Part shown: piece by piece, positions 55,266 to 64,000 of the stretch
How positions within the stretch are numbered: the first letter of the stretch is position 1
Layout of the letters: each line of letters opens with the position of its first letter
Assembly: GCA_029204225.1 (NCBI GenBank)
Contig: CM055093.1
Location: 5,503,205 to 5,567,204 of the forward strand
Reading direction: 5' to 3'
DNA length: 64,000 nt
Source of the DNA: Diphasiastrum complanatum
Lineage: Eukaryota > Streptophyta > Lycopodiopsida > Lycopodiales > Lycopodiaceae
The notes under the pieces: model-generated
What the model saw: only the letters and a program-made list of their open reading frames with translations
What the model was told of the DNA's origin: nothing
Databases searched by the model: none
Program-made: the position numbers and the translations under genes

Positions 55266-55949
55266 CTATTGACCCCTAGGTGGCTTAGGTGTGTCATCAA
55301 AGTATTTTGCAGCCCTAATAGCATCTTCTAGGGTTTTTGGATGGTTCCTACGAAGATTCACTTGATAATCTTTTGGTAACCCATCAATAAACATTAACAT
55401 TTGTACCTTAGGCGGAATATCACTATAAAGTGGATTCAGGTACTCATGAAAATCTTGAATAAACTGTTCCAAGCCTTTATTTATGGTTAGATGATTCAAC
55501 TTTTGGAAGTGTTCATAGTCATCTAAAAGTGGAAGAAAATAATCCCTAAAAAGCTTGCAAGATTCATCCCATGTACAAGGTTGATTGCCCTTTGCAACTA
55601 AGTCATCCCACCAAACTAAAGCTCTTCCTTCAAGGACCATAGTGACAATGGATAACTTCTCAGATTCAGGGAATTGGTTCATGACAAAGTATTTGTTCCA
55701 AACATTCAGCCAAGAACTTACCACTTGTAAGTTCCTATCCTTCTTCTCCCTCTTAAACACTTTTACAGGAGGTGGAACTACATGTTTCTTCTGATTGGCT
55801 AACCTAGACTCTAAGTCTTGGTCTCTTTGATTAGTTTCAAGAAGTTGCTTATTAGTGGCTTGAATTTGTTGGTATAATAGTTCAAGGGCTTGTGCCACAT
55901 TGGATGGTTTTGATAGATCAAATGTTGGGTTTTCATTGGTTTGATCCAT
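55266..55949 (-). pseudogene. Chromovirus gag
   Basis: 227-codon frame from MDQTNENPTFDLSKP, with a coiled-coil-like Gln-rich start (ALELLYQQIQATNKQLLETN), the retrotransposon gag core (VSSWLNVWNKYFVMNQFPES, LEGRALVWWDDLVAKG, LFRDYFLPLLDDYEHFQKLN, LEQFIQDFHEYLNPLYSDIP, FIDGLPKDYQVNLRRNHPKT). It ends at a TAG after PPRGQ; the sequence stays open downstream in the same style, so the stop is probably secondary. Confidence 0.92.
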
Positions 55950-56977
55950 TGGGGTTGCTTGTGTGTTTTCCTATTATGCAAATACAACAACAAGTGCTCA
56001 AATTAGAATGATAGAAATGCTTCAATTGTTACATCCAATGCAAATAAAAAGTATTTACTTCTAATCATTCAATCTTATTGTTTGTAAGCTCAATCCAAGC
56101 CTACTATTTGCAAGCTTAATCTAAGCTTAAGAGGAAAACGACAACAAGCTACATTTGCCTTAATCAAAAGCAAAAAAAAAATAAAAATAAAATCTTTATG
56201 TAAACTTCAATCAACTAATCCAAGCTAATGTTTACATAAAGTTCCCATTCCATTCCCATTCCAATTCTATTTGTCATTTCAAAAGCAACCAAAGTTTTCA
56301 CATTTCTCACTATTCTAGATTTCCAAAACCAAGAAACTAGTGTCTAGAAATGGATAACTAATGAAGCTTTATGAAAACTTCAATTTTCAAATCTGATTTT
56401 CAGATTTACAGGTCTGAAAATCAGAACTTCAAAATGACAAAAAACAGAATTTCAAAACTTGTTTTATGCACAAAGTTACACTACCATTCCCTTCCTACAT
56501 TGTCATCTTCATGAAACTAGGAGATAGAAAGGTGTAACTAATGAAGTTTGAATGAAAACTTCACTTTTCAGATCTGATTTTCAGATTTACAGGTCTGAAA
56601 AACAGAACTTCAAAATGAAAATCAGAACTTCAATGCAAAAAAAACACTAGTTTTGATCAAAACACATAGCTAGAATCAATCTTTTTGCCAAAAAAAGTTT
56701 GTGTACGTAGATGAAGACTTCCTCTACCTATCCCACAAATCTTTTTTCAGAACTTTTAAAAACCTAAAGCCCACTTTAAAACTTCTCTAACATTATAAAA
56801 AATCAGCCCCCAAACAATTCTATAAGCATCACTACTCTCTTCCAAAGAGAACTAGATTCATTGGGTACTTCAACTACAGGCTTCCTACAACTAGAAAAGC
56901 CTATAATCTTAACCAAAAAAAAAATTAGTTGGTGATCTTAATAGAACTTGAAGAAGGTTATAAAGGTTACCATCCTT
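55950..56977 (-). other. Chromovirus untranslated leader
   Basis: Roughly 1 kb between PBS and gag without a long frame. It contains a tandem duplication: a segment with GAAAACTTCA(A)(C/T)TTTCA(A/G)AT(C)TGATTTTC and CAGATTTACAGGTCTGAAAA occurs near 56365-56460 and again near 56550-56625. Confidence 0.6.
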
Positions 56978-56996
56978 TGTCTAGCTCTGATAACAC
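56978..56996 (-). other. Chromovirus primer-binding site
   Basis: The minus strand reads TGTTATCAGAGC two bases after the LTR end, one base different from TGGTATCAGAGC (initiator tRNA-Met type). Confidence 0.75.
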
Positions 56997-58075
56997 TTTT
57001 ACAAGTAGAGGTGAGGAAGTCCTCCAAATCCAAGGTAGAGCCTCCAAATGTCCTCCAAGCAATCTGCAAGCTTCAAGATGCTCCCCAACTCCAAGCTAGG
57101 ATGCCTCCACCTGCAAGTAAGGATCTGCAAGCCTCCAAGGATCTCTCCTCCACCTGTGTCCCTACTCTTTAAACACAAAGATAGATAACAAGCTGGCCTC
57201 AAGTATTCACCACCCAACCATAGCTAGATCCAAGCTCCAAGCAAGACCTATCTAGCACCCCCTTGCTAACCATAAACAAATCACAAGCATACCACAACAC
57301 TCCATAGCATACTCAAGATCCAAACCCTACTTATGTCCCATACCATAAGCAAGATCCAAACCTCAAGCATACTACCACAAGAAAGCACTCTACACACTAG
57401 TAGCAACACTAGAGCATAAGCCAAGCAAACAAGAGAGATCTCCCCCCCACAATGGGCGCCCTACTACCCTCATATAGATGGCCCATGGACCCCTCCAATG
57501 CACTATGGAGTTCCATGCTCATCCAATGAGAGATAGAGAAGCCTAGGGGAGTTAAAGAATCTCCAAGAGCCTCCATAGTCTTATGGAATGTCAAGAGACT
57601 CCTTCCATAACCTATGACTCTTTGAATGCCTTTCTTGTGGGAGTTGGAAACTCAATGGACACTTTAGAAGCGCACCCTCCTACTAGGTCCCATTGCCCAA
57701 GTTGTGCAAGTATACTTTGGTCCTAGACCAATAAAGTGATATGGTTCAAGGTTGAGGCCCAAGGTTTAGAAAAATAGTCATCCAATGACTTTCTAACACC
57801 TCACTAGGTTCCATACCTCCATCCAAGGCATAGACACGTACCTGCCCTTAACCAAGGACACTAGTACCTTAATCTAAGACACCTACCCTTGATAGTAAGG
57901 GTACCCCTTATCCAAGGGTCACGTGACCCCATACCTCTAACTAAGGTATAGTCACTCGCCTGCCCTTATCCAAGGGCACATACCCTTAATCCTAAGGGTA
58001 CCTTGCCATATAGCCTCCAACACTAAATGGACTATTAGGGGTCTGAAGTACTGCTAGTTAAATAGGTATGTAACA
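56997..58075 (-). repeat. Chromovirus 5' LTR
   Basis: 1079 bp, same length as the 3' LTR with 18 scattered substitutions and no indel by hand alignment. It contains TCACGTGAC near 57920, another CACGTG core. It ends next to the PBS. Confidence 0.93.
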
Positions 58076-58318
58076 TTGACTCTCTGCACTTGAATCAAAC
58101 TTCTTATCTTATGTTTTTGTTTTCTAATTATGACCAAGGCAAACTTTCCACTACCTCCACCGAGTTTTGCAACTCTAAATGGGTCTTCAAGGCTTGCAAA
58201 AAAATATGGTAGAATCTCCTACTCTTTGGTCTTCTCAGCTATTAAAGAGCCTAAGTGAATCACTAGCGATCCTCCTACATAGAAAGCCATATTTTGTCAC
58301 CTTTGTTTGATTAAGCCT

Positions 58319-58323
58319 TTCCA
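58319..58323 (+). repeat. Target-site duplication of copia E (left)
   Basis: TTCCA immediately before the 5' LTR; identical TTCCA at 63423-63427 immediately after the 3' LTR. Five bases is the normal copia duplication length. Confidence 0.9.
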
Positions 58324-58989
58324 TGTGAAAAATTGCCTACATTGGCAAATCTAGCCATGTAGAATATTGTACATTTTGTTAATATTGTTTGTTGGTTACT
58401 TGAATGGCCAAAGTGCCCCTTGTACATACACACCTAAAGTAGGTTACCATGAGTCAAGAGGAGTGGTTGTGTCCATTTGGTAGTGATTCCTACTTTGTAG
58501 GATCTAGACCATGATTTATGATGAGATTTGTACCTACCATGCACCTACCAAGCATGACTCTTGGATCTAGGCTAGGGTTTTCACATTAGGGCAAGAAAGT
58601 GGAGTTTATGCTGGATTTTCACCTAACTTTGCAAAGGAAGTGTGTTTTACTATGTATTCCCATTCTCCATAGTGAGAAGATAGAAACTTTTTGGAGCCTC
58701 AAGGAGAAACTCAAGTTTCCTCTCATTGTATGGTGATTATTCTTGATTTGCAATGAAACCCAGCTTTGACACTTTGTAAACACTATCTACAGGACGTACT
58801 ACAGCCTTATTTCCATGGATTATACTAATTGATCAATGCTTTGACTGTCTCTACTTGTTTCCTATCAAGCTACTAAACTAGATCTTGTTTTTTGATGACA
58901 AGTTTCTGATAGATTGTTTAACAAGCATATAATCACCTTGTGGATCATTCAAAGATCCATTTATGGTCCTTAGTACTGTACTTTTCACA
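58324..58989 (+). repeat. Copia E 5' LTR
   Basis: Begins TGTGAAAAATTGCC and ends GTACTTTTCACA. Terminal TGTGAAAA/TTTTCACA is an 8-bp inverted repeat. It lacks the G-box palindrome found at the equivalent position of the 3' LTR (here TTTCCATGGATTATA at about 58810). Confidence 0.95.
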
Positions 58990-59620
58990 TGGTATCAGAT
59001 CCAAGTACAAGGCCATTGATCTGTGTTTGAATCTAATCCAATTTTAACAGATTTTGGTGCAAAAAGCTAGTATTGGAAGGGCGAGCTGGTATCCAAGTTT
59101 TGGTGAGGGGATTTGATCCCAAACTTTTTCAGGATCAAAATTTGTATTGTTCACACGTGTGGGCATCTCTGAAGCAGCATTTAATAACCCATATTTATTG
59201 GATCATAGAAAATTCATCTGGTGTCAGTTTGATGTAATTTTTGGTACAAATCCTAGATAAGCTACCAAGATCACTTGCCCTTGATTAGTTTTGAATTTAT
59301 TTCATGAAAACTAGTTAATCTAGGCTGATTTTAGACCTTCTCAAAGTGGAAACCAGGTCATGAAAGTACATCAAAGTGAATGAGAGAGATAGAGTCAGTT
59401 TTTGTCCAAGAATAGCCAAGATTGGCAAGATTTGCTTGAGAGTAGTTTTCATCTCATCTTATCTTCATTCCAGCTTTGTGAGGGAGTGATAGAACTGTGA
59501 TTACAAATCCATCTGTTGGATTAGAAGTCAACATTTGAGTGAAACACTGCAAGTTAGAAACCTTTGTGAGTTTCAGGTCCAAACAAATCTATATCTTGTG
59601 TGTAAAATCTTGCTAGTAAG
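58990..59620 (+). other. Copia E primer-binding site and leader
   Basis: The PBS TGGTATCAGATCCAAG starts directly after the LTR (initiator tRNA-Met type). The leader of about 630 bp has no long frame and carries CACACGTGTG at 59152-59161. Confidence 0.85.
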
Positions 59621-60480
59621 ATGGGATCCTACCTTCTAGAAGCTAGTGAGAGGTTAAATTCTACCAATTATGCTATTTGGAAAGTTAGGATGGAGTCACT
59701 AATGGTGCTCCAGGATATTTATGAGTTTCTAATAGATGATGAAGATGAACCACTAGGTGCACAAGAATTAGTGAGATACAAGAAGAGGTCTAGGCTTGCA
59801 ATTCACTATATTAAGATGAATGTAAGCAATGATCTTTTAAGGGAAGTATCATCATGTAAGAGTTCTAAAGAGGCTTGAGAATCTTTAAAATCTATCTATG
59901 AGTCTAGTAACACTTTGAGGGTTCTCATGCTTAGGAATAAGATTCTACAAAGCATGAAGAGGAGTGATGAGAGTGCACAAGATTATGTGCTAAGAATCAA
60001 GTCTCTCAATAGGGAGTTAGCTTCCATTGGAGAGAAGATTCAAGATAGTGAGCTTGTTCAGATTGTCCGCAATAGTCTAGGGAGTGGCTTTACAAATTTG
60101 GTCCAAAGCTTTGCAATTCAAGACACTTTGCCTACTATAGAAAAGCTACACAGTGTATTAGTAGCTGAAGAGTGTAGGATGCTGCATACCAATGCAAGAA
60201 TGAATGCTATTTCTTTGCAGAATGGTGATGAGAAAGCTAATTTCTCATTCAAAAGCAAGAAGAAGACCAATGGCAAGAAGAAGCACTTCAAGGAGACCAA
60301 GGAGAGGATGAGGCTTCAAGCTCAAAGGGCAAGATCAAAGACAAGTCCAAGTACAAATGTTTTTTCTGTGGAAAGAAAGGACATTTTGCATCAGAATGTC
60401 TCAAGAAGAAGAAGGCACAAGAGAGCAAACAAAACAACATTGCACATCAGGAGGAGGAGGAGGATGAAGAGTTATCCTTG
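59621..60480 (+). pseudogene. Copia E gag
   Basis: MGSYLLEASERLNSTNYAIW with KVRMESLMVL, LAIHYIKMNVSNDLLREVSS. A TGA in SKEA*ESLKSIYE stands where related gag has Trp (TGG to TGA). SAQDYVLRIKSLNRELASIG, LPTIEKLHSVLVAEECRM, a Lys-rich stretch, then a frameshift near 60303 into EEDEASSSKGKIKDKSKYK and the knuckle CFFCGKKGHFASEC (complete CCHC) with an acidic end EEEEDEELSL. Related to copia A gag; the segment at about 60000-60300 recurs inverted at 63720-64000. Confidence 0.93.
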
Positions 60481-61262
60481 ATGGTTTCCAACAAACCACC
60501 ATCATCCAAGAGCAACACCAATGATTCTTGGTGGATTGATAGTGGGGCTAGTTCCCACATGACATATCAAAAGGACATATTCTCCACTTTACTTTCTTAC
60601 AATGATTTACATAGATCAATCTATACTGCAAGTAGTCAAGAATGTAAGATAAGTGGAATAGGAACAATGTCCTTGTATGTGGGATCATCCAAAAGGATGA
60701 ATCTTGATAATGTTCTTTATGATCCTAAGTTAACCAAGAATCTGCTTAGTGTTGGCCAGTTAATGGATAATGGCCTAGATGTACAATTTAAGCATGGAGT
60801 TTGTTCCATCCTTAGAAATGATGAATGTATAGCCAAAGGCTTTAAGCAAAGTAGATTGTTTAAGCTTGATGCTAATGTTGCAGTGGAGAGTGTTAACTTG
60901 GCAAAGGTGGAGTTATCAAAGGTGGAACTGTGGCACAAAAGGTTGGGCCACCCCAACTACAAAGCCATGGAGTCTATGGTTGCAAAGGAGCTTGCAGTTG
61001 GACTCCCCAAGCATTTTTCAAAGTGTGGGAAGAGATGTGAAGCATGTAGCCTCTCAAAGGATCACAAACTACCCTTCTCAAGATCTATATTAAGATCAAA
61101 CTCTCCTCTTGAACTCATCCATTCGGATGTTCATAGTTTTTCACATGAGTCTAATGGTGGTGCCAAGTACTATGTAATCTTCATTGATGACTATTCTAGA
61201 TTTTGTTGGATGTACCTCTTCTCTAGCAAATCAATGGTGTTTGATTCTTTTGTAAAGTTATT
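60478..61262 (+). pseudogene. Copia E protease and truncated integrase
   Basis: Protease SWWIDSGASSHMTYQKDIFS (about 60520-60580), GAG-pre-integrase (VLYDPKLTKNLLSVGQLMDN), zinc region (ELWHKRLGHPNYKAMESM; CEACSLSKDHKLPFSRS), then the core start LELIHSDVHSFSHESNGGAK with the first Asp and IFIDDYSRFCWMYLFSSKSM. After FDSFVKLL (about 61262) the next bases are already RT, so the second Asp, Glu and the C-terminal domain are deleted. The protease looks intact. Confidence 0.93.
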
Positions 61263-62744
61263 GAGAATCATACTTGGGATCTTGTGGATCTTCCTCAAGG
61301 GAAGAAACCTCTTGATTGCAAGTGGGTATTTAGATTGAAGTATAATCAAGATGGATCAATAAGCAAGCATAAAGCTAGGCTTGTTGCCAAAGGCTTTTTA
61401 CAAACCAAAGGCATTGATTATGATGAGACTTTTGCTCCTGTGGCTAAGCTTGTTACTATCAGGTTGATCATTAGTCTTGCTACAACCTTCAATTGGGAGC
61501 TATTCCAACTTGACTTCACAAATGCATTCCTCAATGGTTATTTGGAGGAAGAGATCTACATGAGGCAACCCGAGGGCTTCATCAAGGCAAAGCATGAAGG
61601 GAAGGTGTGTTTTTTGAAGAAGAGCCTCTATGGGCTCAAGCAAGCACCTAGAGCATGGTAATCTAGGCTAAACTCTTTTCTCATTTCCATCAATTTTGTA
61701 ATAAGTGCCTATGATCCATAATTGCATATAAGTTTTCATGATGGCACGATCATTATTCTTGTTTTGTATGTAGATGACATTATCTTGAGTGGTAATGATC
61801 TAGATGGAATTAGAGATGTAAAAATTGCTTTAGCACAAGAGTTTAAGATGGTAGATCTCGGCCTATTGAGCTTCATTCTTGGAATAGAGGTTATTATAGG
61901 ATGTGATTTTATCTTCATTTGTCAATCTAAATATGCTACATCCATCCTAGATAGATTTGGAATGAAGAATTGTAAAGGCATTGAGACACCAATGGAGCAA
62001 CATGTAAAAGCATCTATTGGTTGTGATGAAGCATCCTTTGAGGACATCACATTATATAGAAGGCTTATTGGCTCCTTGATCTATTTAACTATAACTAGAC
62101 CTGATCTTAGTTATAGGGTTGGAAAGTAAAGCCAATTCATGCAAAGTCCTCTAGTTTCACATTGAAAAATGGCCAAAAGAGTTCTTAGATACATTTCATC
62201 CACTAAGAATTTTGGCATTTTGTATAGAGGAACTAATCTTGGCTTAAGAGCCTATAGTGACTCAGATTTTGCAGGTGACAAAGTGGATAGAAGATCAACA
62301 AGTTCCTTTTCCACCTTTCTATGTGATGGAGTAGTATCATGGCTTTCCAAAAAGCAAGATACCATCTCCCTATCTTCCACAGAATCCGAATACAAGGCCT
62401 TGACATCAACATGCAAGGAGGTCTTGTGGCTCAAAAGGCTATTGGTGGAGCTTCATGTCATGGAAGAGGAGATCCCTAGCATCTATTGTGACAACCAATC
62501 AGCCCAATCACTTGCAACTAATCCTACATTCCATGCAAGGAGCAAACACATCGAAATTGCTCATCATTTCGTGAAGGAAAAAGTGCAAGCTAAAGAGATC
62601 AAGCTCCAACACGTGCCATCATCAAGTTGCTTGGCTGATTTGTTTACTAAACCTTTACCTAAAGATTCATTTGTCAAGCTTAGATTTTCAATTGGAGTTA
62701 TTGATAAAAGCATTGTGATCTTCAAGGCTAGATTTGCGGAGGAG
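61263..62744 (+). pseudogene. Copia E reverse transcriptase-RNase H
   Basis: One frame with four stops (near 61660, 61720, 62127 and 62163). [74 protein letters not shown], catalytic YVDDIILSGND (about 61770), LGIEVIIGCD, ITLYRRLIGSLIYLTITRPD. RNase H: AYSDSDFAGDKVDRRSTSSF, QDTISLSSTESEYKALTST, YCDNQSAQSLATNPTFHARS, KHIEIAHHFVKEKVQAKEIK, LADLFTKPLPKDSFVKLR. The frame differs from the integrase frame. Confidence 0.94.
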
Positions 62745-63422
62745 TGTGAAAAATTGCCTACATTGGCAAATCTAGCCATGTAGAATATTGTACATTTTGT
62801 CAATATTGTTTGTTGGTTACTTGAATGGCCAAAGTGCCACTTGTAAATACACACCTAAAGTAGGTTACCACGAGTCAAGAGGAGTGGTTGTGTCCTTTTG
62901 GTAGTGATTCCTACTTTGTAGGATCTAGACCATGGTTTATGATGAGATTTGTACCTACCATGCACCTACCAAGCATGACTCTTGGATCTAGGCTAGGGTT
63001 TTCACATTAGGGCAAGAAAGTGGAGTCTATGCTGGATTTTCACCTAAATTTGCAAAGGAAGTGTGTTTTACTATGTATTCCCATTCTCCATAGTGAGAAG
63101 ATAGAAACTTTTTGGAGCCTCAAGGAGAAACTCGAGTTTCCTCTCATTGTATGGTGATTACTCTTGATTTCCAATGAAACCCAGCTTTGGCACTTTGTAA
63201 ACACTGTCTACAAGCCATACTACAGCCTTATTTCCACACGTGTGGAGTTGGATTATACTAATTGATCAATGCTTTGATTGTCTCTACTTGTTTCCTATCA
63301 AGCTGCTAAACTAGATCTTGTTTTCTGATTACTAGTTTCTGATAGCTTGTTTAACAAGCATACAATCACCTTGTGGATCATTCAAAGATCCATTTATGGT
63401 CCTTAGTACTGTACTTTTCACA
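62745..63422 (+). repeat. Copia E 3' LTR
   Basis: 678 bp, 12 bp longer than the 5' LTR because of one extra block around 63235-63246 that creates CACACGTGTG (63235-63244). Otherwise about 23 substitutions. Followed by TTCCA. Confidence 0.95.
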
Positions 63423-63512
63423 TTCCAAGACTAGGATCTTTGCTCTCATAATTATGCAACAATCATCACTGTTAAAGCCAAGTATAAATATCGTATTTGC
63501 TCTAAATGTAGG

Positions 63513-64000
63513 TTAGCTAAAGGGAAGATGTGATCCAACTCTTCTTTGCTTCTTATCTTTCACTTTGAGATGTTGTTTGTGAGCTATTTCTGGTAGAGTT
63601 TCATGCTTATTTGGTTGGATTTTGCCACTCTTCTTAGAAATGATAACAATTGGGGAAACCCATTCTATATGCTTGATTTTGTAAATAAAGTTGGCTTCAA
63701 GTAATATTTGTAGCTCTTTTTTGGCCTCCTTTGAATGATTCTTCTTTCCATTGGTCTTCTTTTTGCCCTTGAATGAGAAATTGGCTTTCTCATCACCATC
63801 TTGCAGAGAAACAACATTCATTCTTGCATTGGTATGCATCATCCTACACTCTTCAGCCACTAATACACTGTGTAGCTTTTCTATAGTGGGCAAAGTGACT
63901 TGGATTACAAAGCTTTGGACCAAATTAGTGAAGTCACTCCCTAGACCATTGAGGACAATCTGAACAAGCTCACTATCTTGAATCTTCTCTCCAATGGAAG
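63513..64000 (-). pseudogene. Chimeric frame: copia gag fused to gypsy RT fragment
   Basis: From the right edge the minus strand reads IGEKIQDSELVQIV (gag of the copia E family), LPTIEKLHSVLVAEECRMM, FSFKGKKKTNGKKNHSKEAK, and passes without a stop into ELQILLEANFIYKIKHIEWV, SPIVIISKKSGKI, the start of a gypsy RT palm. It then continues into a short basic tail (HETLPEIAHKQHLKVKDKKQ) to a stop at 63513. The gag half is nearly the reverse complement of 60000-60300. The right end is cut by the window edge. Confidence 0.85.

Larger units (their letters stand above)
50473..58075 (-). mobile_element. Complete Ty3/gypsy chromovirus (7603 bp)
   Basis: Two LTRs of exactly 1079 bp (50473-51551, 56997-58075) flank a minus-strand gag-protease-RT-RNase H-integrase-chromodomain body. 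PBS and polypurine tract are in the expected places. Five flanking bases are CTGAC on the left and TTGAC on the right, a probable target duplication with one change. I count 18 substitutions and no indel between the LTRs by eye (about 1.7%), so it is the most recent datable insertion in the window. Domain order with a C-terminal chromodomain defines a chromovirus; I cannot name the clade with certainty. A few stops make it non-autonomous now. Confidence 0.93.
58324..63422 (+). mobile_element. Complete, integrase-deleted Ty1/copia element E (5099 bp)
   Basis: LTRs at 58324-58989 (666 bp) and 62745-63422 (678 bp), TSD TTCCA on both sides, PBS TGGTATCAGATCCAAG at 58990, polypurine tract GCGGAGGAG before the 3' LTR. 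The body holds gag, protease, integrase N-terminus, RT and RNase H. The central integrase core is absent. LTRs differ at about 23 positions (about 3.5%, counted by eye) and by one 12-bp indel, so it is older than the chromovirus. Intact ends with an internal deletion suggest it may have moved as a non-autonomous copy, or lost the core after insertion. Confidence 0.95.

Noticed and set aside
1-64000. tRNA, rRNA or snRNA genes
   Set aside because: I found no cloverleaf with A and B boxes and no rRNA blocks. tRNA-like words are primer-binding sites of LTR elements.

Overview
The window looks like a plant nuclear chromosome from a large, retrotransposon-rich genome. It is AT-rich and eukaryotic, with introns and no operons. 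Almost everything in it is Ty1/copia or Ty3/gypsy sequence in various stages of decay and nesting. The one host gene I can support is a plant-type glycine-rich RNA-binding protein (RRM + Gly-rich + CCHC, RZ-1 class) on the minus strand, split by an intron of about 3.0 kb. Long introns plus old, layered LTR elements would suit a gymnosperm or another giant plant genome. That is inference; I cannot name the species.

Layout. 1-620: a 365-bp foldback (MITE-like) element. 740-6482: copia fragments, including an LTR bounded by element-internal sequence on both sides (3663-4371) and a truncated element with a complete 3' LTR (4488-6482). 6483-7255: a broken, unrecognised coding remnant. 7311-11107: a Tat-type gypsy element (+) lacking most of gag and its 3' LTR. 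11245-11900: copia debris. 12065-12640: a dense array of a GCGAGTCAAA-like word. 12.7-19.0 kb: a comparatively TE-poor island holding the RZ-1-like gene (exons 18438-18328 and 15294-14725). 19.3-20.3 kb: the tail of a non-LTR element with a CCHC plus restriction-like endonuclease signature. 20.5-24.15 kb: copia A (-). 24.2-26.5 kb: two unrecognised coding remnants and an LTR (family F) with a large internal minisatellite. 28.5-31.1 kb: gypsy G2 (-). 31.1-35.6 kb: copia B (-), the longest continuous copia polyprotein. 36.2-38.5 kb: copia C and gag debris. 39.9-42.96 kb: gypsy G3 5' LTR, repeat-bearing leader and gag (+). 43.1-49.1 kb: four copia pieces in mixed orientation. 50473-58075: a complete chromovirus (-) with two LTRs of equal length. 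58324-63422: a complete but integrase-deleted copia element E (+) with a perfect TTCCA target-site duplication. 63513-64000: a chimeric copia-gag/gypsy-RT reading frame (-) running off the edge.

How the parts relate. Two elements keep clear insertion signatures. The chromovirus has 18 hand-counted substitutions over 1079 bp of paired LTR. Copia E has about 23 over 666 bp plus one 12-bp indel, so it is the older insertion. Several copia LTRs and leaders share the palindrome CACACGTGTG (a G-box core), a candidate common regulatory module. Integrase cores are deleted in at least four elements, so most elements here would depend on enzymes supplied in trans. I saw no convincing new biological system. 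The points most worth checking are the recurrent G-box palindrome, its presence/absence between the two LTRs of copia E, the GCGAGTCAAA array, the family F LTR minisatellite, the chimeric frames, and three unrecognised host-like coding remnants.
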